Of a stretch of DNA of 64,000 nucleotides, positions 45,699 through 60,600 are shown one piece after another. Numbering within the stretch: position 1 is the first letter of the stretch; every line of letters starts with the position of its first letter. A program made the position numbers and the translations under genes. The notes under the pieces are model-generated. The model had not been told where the DNA came from. It ran no database searches and was given only the letters and a program-made list of their open reading frames with translations. The stretch spans positions 931,696 through 995,695 of the forward strand of contig BDGG01000011.1 in the NCBI GenBank assembly GCA_001949185.1, in the 5' to 3' direction. The DNA is from Ramazzottius varieornatus. Taxonomy: Eukaryota; Tardigrada; Eutardigrada; Parachela; Ramazzottiidae.

Positions 45699-48600
45699 TT
45701 ATATGTCCAGAACGAAAGCCACACCAGCGCGAACCCACTTTTCCGGGTCGCTGTCACACGGGACGGAAAGATGAAAGGCAAGATCGGCGCGACTGGCTGT
45801 GCAAAACACCGGCACAGCCACAGTGTTTCCATTGACTGAAGCATCCCCACTAGCTCCCTAAGAGAAACATACACATCAAAATGCTTGTACACTTTTGGTT
45901 CCCTGAACACGTTATTGGCGATTCGACCTACCTGTGAAACCCAGGCCACATAACATGCGGGAGCCGAAACGCTGCTGGGACTATCATACAGGCACTCCTT
46001 CAGCGTTGTGCCGTCAAAGAGTGCTCCTTCAAGCCGAAGGCCCACCAGGCTCACGGTATACGGAATACTCTTTATGGCGGTCAATGACCACTCATTACGA
46101 AACACCAGTTGCTCCAGCGGCTGGTTTGACGAGCTAGACAATACGTCAGACTTGAGCTGCGTCACCGACTTAGAAACCTATGGTGCTCGTCCATAAGCGG
46201 CAGGTACGTACCGAGCTGCAAGATGCCGCAGTATCCCAGTCATCGTCTGTGGGTGAAACATTCTACCCATCTCTACCCGCAATCCAGGCAGGCTCTTCTG
46301 GGCTTGAGAAACCATCGTCAAGCAATACGCCAACTTGTCGTCGATGGCTTTCAGAAACGTGGCAGGATCCAGAGGACCAACTTCCCATACCGACAGCCAT
46401 TTTGAAGGCGTCTACATGAAAATAACAGTCGTTAAACGGAACCCAAAATGCTACTGTATACTGTAATGCGCCTTGAACTTTCGCAAACTCATCACAGTTT
46501 GCGCAGCATTGTCGGGATGAAGACGCATACAGCACAGGCTTACTGTAACGTTAGTTCGCCAAGTTCCGGAAGCATTACAGTGTGTTTTAAAACAAACCAG
46601 GGTAACGGACCTCGCCCAGTTTCAGCTCACTGCTCGTATCCAAAGAATCGGCCCGAGTCGTTGTTGCCTCGTCCTTCGAATTAATAGCCGCGGTGACATC
46701 ACCATGGGCAGCTTTGACGAAAATGGCGCCGAATGCAATTTCCTGTTGGAAAAACTCCACCAGAGAGTTCGAGGACTGTCGTTGGAGGGTATCTTCAGCG
46801 GCATAGCTTGCCCATTTCTAAAAGCCAAACATCTGAGACATGGAACTTGCAGCGCCGGTCCATAATAAACCCCGTTCAGGCCACATCGCTACCACCTTCT
46901 GAAAACCAGAGCTCTCTCCACCAAAATGTTTTCGCGTCGAACAAAGCATCCGTAGATAGAAAAAACAATGGCCTATCATGATCAAGAACAAAATTCGGCA
47001 AATTGTATAAGGCACGGCCATATGACGAATTTTTGTTACAACGGAAGACCCTCGAAAAAGACGACAACGTTCGCAGATTTTCAGGCATTTTTCAAAAATC
47101 GTTTTCTTAATTTTGTCTGCTTTTGTCTGTTAACAGTTGAAACAAATAGGACATTAACCAGGCTACCTGCGACATGCTTGATAGCTGAAATAAACCGTCC
47201 GAATCAGAAGTTATAATTTTTGACGTGGAAGGGGGTTTCCCGGAAAAAGGGCCAAATTCCAAGTTCCAAATTTATTTTGTAAATTAGCTCGACTTTGTTG
47301 TCGTTGTTTTCGGTTTTATATGATGAAACAAATAGTTTTACACTTTTCAAATTGAAGTTGGAAGCTGCTGCTCAGAAATGGGGTATGTGAGGTAATTGTT
47401 TCTCCTTGGCACAGCGTCTTCCCTACCCGAAGTTAAAGTCTAGGTTTTTCGCGGGTTGTCTCTCACTGAACTGGAAGGCGCTATGATTTCATGGAATCAG
47501 CTTGAAACGCTGTATGAAACACCCTGAGAAACAAGGAGAGACTATCTTTGTTGATCTTCGGAAGCGCTATTTTTCAAGTGGCAGCGTTGTGGCCTGAACA
47601 AGCTGTAGAATTCTCCGTCAAATCATTCATTACTTTTAGCAGAACCGAAGCTATTTCGACCAGTCGATCAGTACCCCCGTTAACGGTACTCGCTTTCTCC
47701 ACCGAAGCTCGTTGCAGCCCTTTCAAGTCTGTCATGACTCTGTTGCTGTCACTTTTCTGAAGCGCTCCATCAATATTCGCCGGTAAGCCCAATACTTCGG
47801 GTGCTTCACGTTCCGGCATTTGTTTGACGTACTCGATAAACGCCGCCAGCGAACTCATCGATGGCATGCCACCTTGCCCGAACAGCCTTCCATCAATACT
47901 ATGCCCAAAGAAGGCTTGAACATACGAGATCAGCACTCGCAGATCGACCTCCAGATCCACTCGACCACCGTAGACGACGTCAGTCAGCAGCCCACGAATG
48001 TGCGTCTCGCTGCTAAAAGAACTCTGAGAGAACTTGGCTACGACTCGCATGGCACTTCGGAGGTCGCTGGCGTTAAACTCGTAGAACTTCGTCCAGCCTC
48101 GTGGGACGAAGTTGCGTCGTTCTTGAAGAACTGCGTGTACCCACAAGAGGAGGAGTTGGAAGCGCTGGCTTGACGGGCAACTGCTGATGGTTTGTCGAAT
48201 ACTCTCCGAGGACTCTTTCAACGTCAGTTGGAGATTGTGCTTTACAGCGGGTGGCGCTGCAAAAGATTGAACAGTGACACTATCGTCGGCAGGTTCCGTA
48301 AGACAGCGTGAGACAGAACACCAGTGTTTACCTTCATAAACGCATTTCAAGGTAGCTTCCAGTAGCGGGACAGGAACAGAGTCGGCAGACTCCGTTGTCA
48401 TCCACAAGCGAAAAGTCTGCGCGGGCTGAATGCCGCGAACTGCCTTCGACAGACGCTGGAAGAATGTCGGTACCAGATGTAAGTTCTCCAAGCACAGCCA
48501 GGTACCGTTCTCCGCAGCCGACCGAATGGCAGTAACGGCTGACTCTACATCCCGCTGACCCATTGCAAACTACATCAACAAACCAACGGTGACATTCACC

Positions 48601-51600
48601 ATCTGAATGTCTGCTGCCAGAATTCTGTCCTATTTTCCAGGAACATCTTACGCACCATTTGGATAGATTTTCCAGGCGCCCGTTCCGTCGCCAGTTCCCT
48701 TAGATCAACCGACGGATCTGTTCCACCAGCTGTGACGATCAAGATCGGAGTCTGGGCGTTACTATCTTCTAACAAGCCTATCAGCGAAGTATCCACTGAC
48801 AAATCAGCAAGCTTCAAACTCTTGGCCAAGAACAAGGACAGAGCGCTGATGAGCCTATCCGGCCTCAGAACACTGACCACCAATGCTTGCTGGAAGGGAG
48901 TCAGTTTCAGGGTGGTAGGAAAGGCTGTCTCGCACTGTGGGTGTTTGATAAAGACTTTCCATACGCTTTCGTCGTTCAGCTGAAGGGCGGATCGGAGGTC
49001 GGGCACTGCTTGGAGAAGGTGGCCGAGACCAGCTTGCTGGTCGGGATCAAGCCAGGGGAAGGATGTGCTGGAAGGCTTTGAAATGGCTTTGCTGTTGAGA
49101 AAGAAAGACCACTCGCCTTCTGTCAACAGCTCCGGGCGGACCATTCGGACAAACTGCAGGAGGCTGGTCAAGCGGTCCCGTTTGAAGATTGACCGGCTCA
49201 TGTGTGCGTACACATAATGGATGACCTAGAAAAATTCCAAACATCTCGGTAATGCTTGCTGTAAAAAGTGTCATCGATACATTACAATCCCCAAAATAAG
49301 TTTGTAAGTCTATTGGAACGTCAAGATAATTCGCTAGGGTGGTCTGAAACTTTTGAATCGAAACAAGCCGAGGTACTAAAGCTCTCGAGTAGAACAATAG
49401 CATCTTATAACCAGGTACGGTTGTGTGTGGCAACTTGTCCTGGGGCCCTACTAGATACGGCGGAGTCATATTCTGATATCAGAATATCTAGCTCCGATCA
49501 CTACCGTGTTTAGCGGCCAGGCCTTGTGGTCTTGGTCGTATCATGCGGCCTCGACTGTAGATATCGGTTCATATCCCCTCTGACGCCAAGAAACCTGGCC
49601 GAACCAGGGCAGAGGGACCGGTATCAAAAAGCCCGATGTTCCGAGGGTCTCCCTGAAAAGGGCTTTCAAGTTGATCAAAGAAAGAACTCTCAATTGCGGA
49701 TGACTCTGACTTTCCAGTGCATACAATAAATACATGTTTATGGGTACTGTCAAATTACAGTAGAAGGGTAAGTCATACGAAAATTCCGAAAGGTGCTTTT
49801 CTTAGCCTATTTTGTAGAGGATAAAAAGCTGCATCAGAATTTGGAATGCCGCAAAAGGCCGCACAGGGGAAATTCGGCAAAAAAAGACTGAAGTATGGGT
49901 GTCCCATGTTGAAACACCTGGGAGAAAACGGAAAAAGTCGATTCCTAAACAGTTGGAATAAATTCATGCTTTACCCTTCTAGATTGACAGTACCCATATA
50001 TGTAAGTTCCTGCAAAGATACGTACAATATCGGACTTTCCTGATCATGGATCAATAACAGGATGAGTAAAACTTGGATTTCCACCGCTGGCTGGAGTTTG
50101 TCTGAAAGTTCGGCCCGATCTACCTCACGCTTTTCGTTTCGATATTTCTTTTCTATTGGGGATATTTTTACATCAATAGGACGGAATTAAAGAGTCAAAT
50201 ATGTACGACGGGCTGCTCAAGGCAGATATGGGCTCGGAGGATCAGAAGCGTGCTTTTGTTTCCGTCCTGCGCGACATGACGAAACATCGGTAGAGGCGGA
50301 CATCGGCATGATACGGCCAACTCCTTGGCACCGCCAGCTCTGATATGTGCCATGGCTGGCAGCCACGGAATAGATCGGAGCTCTGACGGGCTGCTGTTTT
50401 GGACGATCAATCTGCGACGAAATTAGCTGCGCCAACTTACTCGCGATATCGCTGTTTACACGAGTTGCTGGCTTCAAAAGCCCGATGTTTCGAGGGCTCC
50501 CCGAAAGGGGTTTCAATAAATCAAGGAAAGAACTTCAGGTACTGTCAACCACTCTGCTGGCAAAATGGTTTCCAACCTAAAGTCATCCCTAAGCTCTGTT
50601 TCGAAAACGAGCGGACTCGCACCTGATAGAAAGCGACGGCGCAAAACTTTTGTAGTTGATTCTTGACATGGTCATCTTTGGCCAAGTTCTCCACGGCTTT
50701 CTGGTACAACTTCAGGAACATGGGCAGCCCGAACCTGTACAGCGGATTCAATTGGTGCAGATCGCGCAGGGCGAAGTAGACCGCACAACACTTGTTGGCC
50801 AAGATGGCGAAGACCGCTTGGTCCTTATCCAGCGTTTCTTTCACTATTCTACTCTCCTCCAAATTCTTCTCTATCACCAGCGACGAGCTCTTGGTCTTGT
50901 TCAGTGATTCTTGCAGTTCTACGTTCTCCAATATATTGCCCTGACTGTTGGCTAGTTCATTCAGCAACGAATCCTCCAAGGCAGTCAGTTTTATTTTCAA
51001 ATCTTCTTGTGCTTTCAACAATTCTTTCCGTTGGCGCTCAACTTCCGGTAGTTTACACTCGATGACGATACTGAGAAGTTGATTGGCCAAACCGGCGCGT
51101 GTTGGAGTGAAACTGATGACGTTCAGAAGAGAAGCGGTTTGTGGATGGATTGGCAGGTTAGAGTTGCGCGTGGTGAGCAAAAGGCGGAACTGAGGATGAA
51201 AATCGAGGAGCTTCTCCCCAATTTCTGTTTGGAGACGCGCGCCTTGCTTAGCCATGTCACGGCGCAGCAGCGGAACGAGGACAGGATCGATCTTGTCGGC
51301 CACTTCGACTATCAGTGTCTTGCCGAAGCGAACGCTGTGCTCCAGGATAGACTGAAAGTTGGTGTCTTCTTGGTCGACCGTCTCAACCCTATAACGCTCA
51401 AAAAGCCTGCGGTAGGGTAACATTCACTACTTTATGTTAGTAGCAGTTTGACGTACGTTGTAGATTTCAGGAATGTTTTCATCCAGTTAGTAATGGACGT
51501 TGCTGGATCGATGATCAATGGTGGAGCATCAGTGTACTGCAGGATGACAGCGTTCTCCATGGAGAGAGTATCGGCTGATAAACCGTCGGCTCGCCATTGC

Positions 51601-54600
51601 AGTCGGGTAGATTCGGTAGTCATCAGATTCACCAAATCAAAGGACTCCACTCTGCAATACATCAAACTTATTGTGTGGTAACGACAGCACCAAGTACACT
51701 ACAGTGAATTTAACCAAGCTTTATGTCGGACCAATTGGCCAATCTTTGGTTGACCTTCTGGTCAAATTCTTTGGCCAATGGTCAAATTAAAATGGCAGAT
51801 TTTGACCAATGGTCAAAAATATTGCCCAAAAAGTCAACCAAAAATTGGCCAATCGGTCCGACCAAAGCTTGGTCAAATTCACTCTAAAGTAAACAGTCCG
51901 GACTTACTTGAAGCGCTCTGTCCAGCGGCCCATGACGGCTTTGCGCTCATCCTCGCTGCAAGCCGCCAGGTAGGTGATAAAACCGGCAGCCAACAAGGCG
52001 TTCAGCTGTAGCTGTTGTTCGCTCAACGACGTTTCCTTCAACTAGAAAACGAAAACTAAGCGTTTACTACACATCCCATGGAAGTGATACACATGCCGCC
52101 TTGGTTGAAGTTGAACCTGGGTGGACCAGCGGGTGTATTCGTCTTCCAATTTCTCCACCACCACTTGGGCCACTTTGAGCCGTTCACTCAAGCGGTTCAG
52201 TTCGATCTTCATCACTGCTGCTTCTTCCGTCAGCTGCTGGAAGCTGGCTTGCAGCATGTCAATGCGGTCGCTGAGTTTGCCAATATGCAGGGACGCATTG
52301 GTCACCCTCTTGGCGTGACTGTCGATCGTACTGCAAAAATAATCCCAATCCGTATGTAAACTAAAATTAAAGCTGGTGCCTTTTCTTGAGCGTTATTGAA
52401 TAAGATTATGTACACGCAGGACGAGAAATTATGGTAGAGGCCTTTTCGCTACGGCGGTACAGGAGCACGTACGTACGCGACCGATTCACAGTAACACATT
52501 TTTCGACACTTTTCTACGGTCGAATTGCCATTTCGCCGTTCTTTCCGCCTGCCCCATAATTTTTACTGTACCATAATTTCTCGTCTTGCGTGTACCGCCG
52601 ATGCTTAACACTAGTGACAAACCTGCGTACACGTCTCCATTGGTAGTATTTTTTCTACGATAGGTCTGCTGAAAAGCACTCTACCTTTCCAGTTTGCGCT
52701 TTTCGGCTGCCAAAGGCGCGATCTTATCGTAGACCTCGGCGTACTTCACGCAGGCTTTCACCCAAGCTGCCAATGGCGCTGCCGCCACCGACCCTCGTTT
52801 CGCCGTCTCTTCTTCAAAGGATGTCTTGAATTTCTCCAAAACAGCTTGGGTTTGCCGTAAATTCTCCTTTGTGACTTTCTCCGCATCAAAGCGAATGATT
52901 TCGTCCTTGACAGTGGGAGTCAGAAATCTAGAAAGAAGTTGATTGTTCTGTAATGTTACTGACACACAGCTGGAAACCAAAGACGCGGATGGCTTACGCT
53001 CTCATGGCGGACCATGACGTGTCCTTGTTTCCGAATATCTTCAAGACACCCTCGAGGATATTGTGAATGACCGTAGGTGGCGCGCGAAGTGACTTGATTT
53101 CACTCAGGTCCGTTGTTTTGATTTTGTTCACTGCGGCTTTGGCGCCTTCCAGCATCGGTAGAACATCCTGCAGCTCCTGCGCAATATCTCGCTCCCGCAC
53201 TAGCAGTTTCTCCCGTTCTTTCTCCAAATCTGCCTTCAGCATGGTCACTTCCTGCGAAAACGAAACATTTCCTTCACCCAAGTGTAGTATTGAAATGGCG
53301 AAGGCGGACAAGTGCCTTTTCCTGAATTGCGCACAGATCCAGCCAGTCATACCGCAAACACGCACCACTTGGACAAGCTCGAGGAGATCGTTTGTCCAAG
53401 TGGCGCATGCTGGCGGCCAACTACGCTGAAGATGTGCGCCACTTGGAAAAAGTCCAGTGTCAAGTTTCTACTCCGGGTTGCCCATCGTGGTTACCTCCTT
53501 CTGAGTGTTTGCTCCTGACATTCCCTCTCTGATTTCCTCCATAGCCCGCTTGGCTTCATCTTGCTTGCTGGCCAAAGCTTTGTGTTGATCGCCGACGGTG
53601 CGCTTGAGAACCATGACGTCACTTCGAGCCTTTGTCAGCTGGTCCAGCCCTGCGAAAAGCATACAACTTCCTCGGCTTGTCGAAACACGAAAGTACCACC
53701 TGGTGACGTTCAGAACAGACCGGCTTGGAGTCGTTGTGAGTGCCGGCTGGCTTTGGAAGTTAGGCCGGTCCGGACTGAGTGGAATGTCCGGAGAAACTGA
53801 TAGAATTTAGCGGTCGATTGCATGGTTGGAGGGGACGTGGAATGGATGAACAGCATACTCTGCGCCAGTTGACTGGATAACGACTTTTTTGGTGTCTCCA
53901 CTGACGTGGTGTCATCGGTTATGGGACTTCCTGCTACCACCACACCCTGCGGAATCTGTAAGTACGAGGTAAGTGTACGAGCTAAAAAATTCAAGTCAGT
54001 GGTCAGTGTGGACTTGCCGACTGTAGAATGCTTTCGGCCAAGTTGTCACTGGACAAGGTGTGGAACGTTGTGCAAAGCGAAGGTACTCTCTCACAAAGGG
54101 AAGTGAACCGATTTCCCGTGTTGTCCATTGTCAGGACACAATGAAAATTTTGTTTAACACCTGAAAGATCATCTGCTCTTTGCGAAGTTTCATTCAAATC
54201 AAATGTTTCATCAGCTTTTCGGAGGGACATGTGATTTCCGATTGCATAATATTGAATGGTCTTACGGTAGGAAAAAAAGTCAGCCGGTGATTTATCGAAA
54301 TTCTCCTGTACCATTTGGTCGACCAGCAAGCCGTCAACTTTTTCCGTTTCCTCGTCCGAGTAGAGTCCAACGTACTCGCCACCCGACAGCAGACTGGTTA
54401 CCATTTCCAAAAATATCGGCTGGACGATTTGCACGTCTTCCAGCAGTAAGACCACGTTCTCGTTTCTGACCACAACCATTTCCAAGACCTGTTCAGTAAC
54501 AGTAAAACCGTTTCTACGAAATGCCAATTTAACGAGTACATTCATCAACTCACTCGTTTAAAGTCCGTCTGGAACTGTTTGACACCATAGCCCCTGCCCA

Positions 54601-57600
54601 TCTTTAGTTTCATCAGCACCCCTTGTTCTAACTTGGCCGCAATAACTGCCACGGTTCGGCGTCCATACCCTGACGGTGCCGCTATCAAGACCGACCCACC
54701 AGGTTGACCCAGCCAATGCGCCACCCTGACGACGTCTTCCACCAGTACATCGTGGACATACACCTCCATCACACAGTTCTCCCGGTTGAGCACCCTCACC
54801 GCTGTCTGGATATTGACCTTCATTTCTTCCATCGATGTCTTGACCAACTGCCGACCGAGCAGTGGTAGTGGCGCACCGTCAATGACACCTGTTACACCCG
54901 AAGCGAAGATGGTGTCGCGGTCGACACTGATCGAAGGGAAAGACTCCTTCAGAGCGGTACTCAAGATGCCGTCGAAGAGCGCTCGATCGGCTGATAGAGT
55001 GAGTTTGTCACGGAAGAGTCGGACGGCTTCGTTGCATAGGCTGGTTAGGAGGAGAGAACCGCTTTGGTCGGTGAGGTGGTAGCGGTGGAGCGAGGTGACC
55101 AGCGAAGTGAGGTCTGTCAGAGTGAAGATATGGAGGGGATTACACGCAGACGGGAAGCGTTGGCGGAGGTCGAGGAAAAGTGCAACAACCATTTGGCAAA
55201 GCTTTTCGACGTTGCTACTGCGTGACCATATTGGGTGATTTTTACACTGCGTCAGGATGATGTTGGCGAAATGGGACGAAGCGATGCGTTGCAGCTCTTC
55301 GGTATCAGGGAAACTAAAACAGCCAATTCAATAAACAGATTGTAGAAAAAAACATTCGCACTAAAGAAAACGTTGCACACAATCAACTGGTCGAAATCAG
55401 CCAGTCAAAATCAGTATCAATAACACAGCCTAATGTACAGGAAACTGCGTCTCTCGAATTTTCTTCTAAGATGCGCGTACGTACCTGATGGAAGTGGGGC
55501 ATACGGCAGCAATCAACCGGCTAGATACGACCTCTTCTTTACCGCCGCTCATGGTCACCACCAGCTGGACACTTTCCAGTTGGACCCAGTCGCCGCCGCC
55601 GTCAAAGAAGCCACCCTGGTCCACCACTTGCCGGACGAACGCTTCCACTGGAGAATGACCCCATTTGTCCCGTAGTACCACGTGCAAGTCTTTGACGACA
55701 ACCACTAGCTTGTCCACATTTTTCGGCCGCAGGATTTTGCCTTGTGCCGTCGGAATGGCCAGACAAGCTCGCTTAATCTGTCAATCAAGAAGTCGCTCTG
55801 GCTTCTCCAAATTTGTCATGTTCAACTTTTTCAAAATAGATTCTGTACCTTGCCGCTGATGATACTGGGGTTGGTCCCACTTGTACACTGTACCGTTATC
55901 GTGCTTCTGACTTGGCCGTACTCCAAGGCTGTTCTCAACACTGTCCCTTTACCACAGCCAACAGGTCCGGACAGCAACACGCTTTCCCCGTTCTTCAACC
56001 AGGCAGCGACCCTTCTGGCCGCAAGTTCTTGGGACGGTATGGCAAAGACCCCATCTAAGCCGTTCTTCTGCTCATCGTCGACCCTAACAGCTTTCAGCGT
56101 TTCACCTTCCGGGTCATACACTAAATTGGCAGGTTGGTGTGGGTCGGGTGCATCATAGCCCGCTTTCTTTAAAATCTCACTAGCCAACTTTGTCGCATTG
56201 TCGGTCGAACCGGCAAGTGGACTCAGTGCTTGGATCGTTCGAGCAGCAAAGTCACTGCGGTTTGTAGCGTTGGAGAGCAGACGAAGAGCCACCTGAAGTA
56301 TGGAAACTTCGGATATGGAAGTCAAGCTTGAAGAGGACCGCAGAGAGGCGGTACGAGAGACGGCGGGGAGAAGAATATCGTTGACATGGTCTTTGAGGAA
56401 CAACTGAGCTTCGGCAGGCTGACGCAGAATCCATGCCTCAGCTACCGATCTACCGCTTACGTCTTGTACACTGCAATCACACAACCAGAACTCTTCAATG
56501 GCATTGGGACGACTGTAATGAGAATGCTCTACCTGAAGAATACCATGCCCATGCGGGAGACCGTTGCAGGTGATGCCGCCTTCAATTCGTCCGTTTCGAA
56601 CAGCAGATTGACATTCGACGGCAACCGCAGCCGTTCCCCCGACGGCAACGTCAACAGTCTATTGTCATCCAAGACGGAATTCAACGACTCGATCCAGTTT
56701 GGATCGATGTCGCCATCCAAGACGATCCATGCCGCGCTCTGGTCAGCCTGCGCAACTACCTCCCGGACACACGTTGTCAGAACACCGTCTGTCCATTCCC
56801 GGGTGGTCTCATCGACCGAACCAAGGAGCTGCAGTTTCGGCATGGCTGTCGGGTTGATGATACGGAAGGTGACGGGTTGGTTGGCCGAGTTCAGCGCGGA
56901 GTGAAGGAGACGCCAAACAGATGTCTTGCCAGAAGTAGCGGGGCCCACAACGACCACACCGATACGTTGCGCCAGCTGATCGCGTAATTCGAGCGCCTTT
57001 CGGGCCTAATCATTCAAAACTCGATTCAAACTCGATTCAAACTCAATTCAAAACTCGCCCGAATTACTGCGAATTCTGCTTCCATTTTTTTATTACTGCT
57101 TTCAGACGTTTCTCCTGGGAGAAAAAGTTACCTGAATGGGGTTTTCGATTAGGCCCAACGTTCCGAAGCTACTCTTCAAAGCCGCTTCCAACGGCACATC
57201 ATCAGCGACTTCCTGCTTTGCCGAAGGAAAGCCGTCGTGCATCAGGTCCAGAAAGCGCTTTTGATCGCTCATGACCAACTTGGACAGCATATTGGATTTC
57301 ACCGCCTGAACCACAGCGGAGGCTTCCTGGCCTTCGCTCGGCTGGTCGTCAATGCCTAAACTGGATTTCGAGGCGCTTTTCTGCGAAGCCAGTGATCGAC
57401 CCGCCATTTGGATGGTGGATTTGATTGCACGTAGACCCCAGTCGTAGTGCTGTTGTTGGCTCAACAGCTGCCTGAAACAAAGCGTTAGATTTGTCAAACT
57501 GAAACCGAGACGGTAGAGGACATGAGGGAGCTCGGCAGACAAATTCTAACAAGTGACGACCGTTTGCCGGCACAGCACTGAATCCGTGCGCCGGTTGGCA

Positions 57601-60600
57601 ACTCGACAAGATCATTCTCCTCGCACGATCTGACGACTGTGCCCAACTGGCGCACGGTTGCGGTTTCATTGACTGAAAACCTGCGCCACTAGGAAGGACG
57701 CTCTCGTCGAGTTTGTTCGCCGTGCTTCCATTTCATACTTGGCAGAGGAGTAGACCACCACCAGCTTCTTCCCCATGACACTAGCATGATGAAAGCCTTC
57801 AGCCAAGAACATGACTTCCGCGATGCGTTGGGCGTCCGGAACAGACATGGCAATAGGTCGAAAGAGCTGCTTCAGGTTGTCCGGAAGCTTCTGTCTGCCG
57901 CCGTACCCTTTAGAGGCTGGGTTTAAGGTCACGAAGATGCCTGCTTGGTGGCGATTAATATCGACCTTGCGGTCCAGCAGTTCCAGCTGTGTGGAGGGGT
58001 CCTTCAGTGCGGCCTGAATGGCCATGATCTGTGTGGAGATGGCCGACATGGTCAGTTCGTCCAGTCGGTTGAACTCGTCGAAGCAACCCCAAGCACCGCA
58101 TTTCAGCAGCCCGATGAACATACGACCCATTGACGTCGGATCGATACCTTCGTCGCAGTTGAAGACCAACACCTAGAAGACCAAGAATTAGTCAAGTATG
58201 ACAGAATAGTTTATGTACTGACTGCTTTTTTTTATTTTTAAGAAAACCTCTGTCGAGGAAACCGTCGGAACATCGGGTTTTTTTGGGACCGTTACTGGTA
58301 CTACCGGAATTCCTGTCGAGCAATTGCTCTACTGTAATATGGCAGATTGCCCTGTAATTTTTTTACGTTTTACATGCTTTTGACCACCGGCCTGCCATCT
58401 CCGAACATGGATGGCTGGCCAGTGGCGACTGATGCAGAATACGCCAGCAGACTTCATACACAGCTCTTTGTGTTTTTTCCGTCATCTTCGTCAAAACTCT
58501 CAACATTCGCCCTCGTACTTCCGACCTACTGCGGTTCCGATGTCCGTTCGAAAACTGTGCCAAATTTAGTTTTGATTAAATTGATGTTGCAGAATCTGGC
58601 GGAAAATTTTTAGAATCAGTTCCTGCATACGGAACGAATTTCCACACACATGTTCTTCAGTTTCGGTTTTTCGTTGTTCTGCAGACCTTTTGCAGTTGTT
58701 TCGAGCTATCTTTATAGTTTGACGGATACTATCGAAGGCGCCCAAAACCTCAAATCGTAACGTTAGAATAAGAGAAATATCCTTAAACGACGATTTAAAG
58801 CGAACAAACGACAAACAAAGCCCTGGCTTCGGAACATGCCTGTCAAACATTTTCCATAAGGAACAGCAAAAAGCATACCGTCAAACGGCTACAACCACAC
58901 AACTTCGCCACTGCGCAAATTGCCAGCGGCAGTAACCGGTGGCCAGTGGACCTGCTTGTGCACAAGCTTCGGCCATAATTCCGTAGCTTCGCCATAATTC
59001 CGTTTGACATCATCCGTCAAACGCTTCTGTCGACAGAAGCGATGTTTTATCTCTAAGGATTCCCTACCCCCCAAAAAAACCTGATGTTCCGAAGGTTCCT
59101 TGCAAGAGGTCTTTAACAAATCAAAGACAGCTACAAAGAAGGCTTCCACCTCTCAAATAAGAGGCACACGTACGACGAGAAAGTTTGTAGCAGTAAAAAG
59201 TTTGGAACAGGCGGAAAAGACGGCAAACTGAGGATACAACCGTAGAAAATTGTCAAAAAGTGCATTAGTTTGAATTGCGCACGTACGTACAAACTTCCGT
59301 TCCGCTGTTTCGGAATCGCCTGATCCCAACTTATTACTGCTCCAAACTTTCTCGTCGTACGTGTAGGGTACTCTATCAGGTATGAATCCTTTCACTGTAC
59401 TGAGTATGTACCTGTCGGCCCAGATGAGCACCCAGCTCCTTAACAGACTCCGTCTTTCCCGTACCAGCAGGTCCGTACGGGTTACCGCCCAATCCCATCA
59501 GCATAGCCTGCGTCAGTGTCAGAAAGCATTTATCCGTCAGTGGCGTGTGCACAAGACCAGTGAGGCAGCCATGGTACTCAAAGCTGTACTGGAACTCGGC
59601 GTCCACCATACGAACTGTCACAGCGCCGCTCACTTCGGCATAGTAGCGCAGCTGCTTCTGCCATAACCACTCTTCCGTGGTGGTGATGCCTTCTTGGATC
59701 AAACGATTAACTACGTCCATTCTGTGGATGTTGTCCAGAACAAGGCCTTGGATGGTGGTCAGACGGACAAGGTCGGCGATCGAGTGCTGAATACTTGTCA
59801 GTGAATCCAACTGCAATAAGAGAAATAGTAAAATCCGGAATTTCGTTGAAGTATTTAAAAAGTTCAGTCACACCCGCTTTTGGACGTCAGTTCGAACGGT
59901 TGCCAGTTCCTTCGCTTTAATCGCTTTCTCAGCCAACTCGGTGAACTTGATCCTCTCCGATAGTCGAAGAACTTGACTGGGGAACCGTCCTAAGGTTTCA
60001 ATAGTGAAAGGGATTTTCAGGCAGTCTTTCAGAAGGCTCCTCAAGGATCGCTTGAGTTCTTGTGACAGCGACCCGAGCCAAATCTGTTTTCAGGGTACGA
60101 TTTATACGGCAAGAACATCATTGAAAAAAAACTTTGTTATTGACAGTTCGACATGGCAAACCTCAACGGATCCCGCTGTGCTGACGGCAGACCTGAGCGG
60201 CAGTACTTCGCCTTCAGGTGAACGTACACTGACGATGCTCTTTCCGTCTTGTCCGAACTCCACTGAGTGGACTCCAGAGAAAAGCTTCTTGAGGTGAGCT
60301 TGGAGAACTTTTGGATTTGATGCTTGGCCGAGAATCTCCAGCAGATCATCGTCGCCGATAAAGTAAAATCTAAATGGAACACAATAGTGAGATGTAACAA
60401 AAAAGACCATCCAGAAGTGTTTCCCATGGTTCCGTGCTCGTTTCATTGCTGCATGTTTTTATGATACGGTACTATTCTTGGTAAGGAGCACATGGACAGA
60501 ATGCCGACTCTGAAGCAACCCGGAGCCATAGTGCCATTTTTCTATGATTCATCGTAATATTCCTTGAGTGACTTGCCATCTTTAGGCATTGGTGCCAACA

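Noticed and set aside
49047..49469. 140-codon minus-strand frame upstream of the dynein exon ending at 48596
   Set aside because: It overlaps a real exon in another frame and otherwise lies in an intron with no similarity to dynein or anything else.
54655..54681. Degenerate Walker A (GYGRRT) in dynein AAA4 as a possible novelty
   Set aside because: Dynein-2 heavy chains, including the human one as I know it, also carry GxGRRT at AAA4, so this is a family trait.
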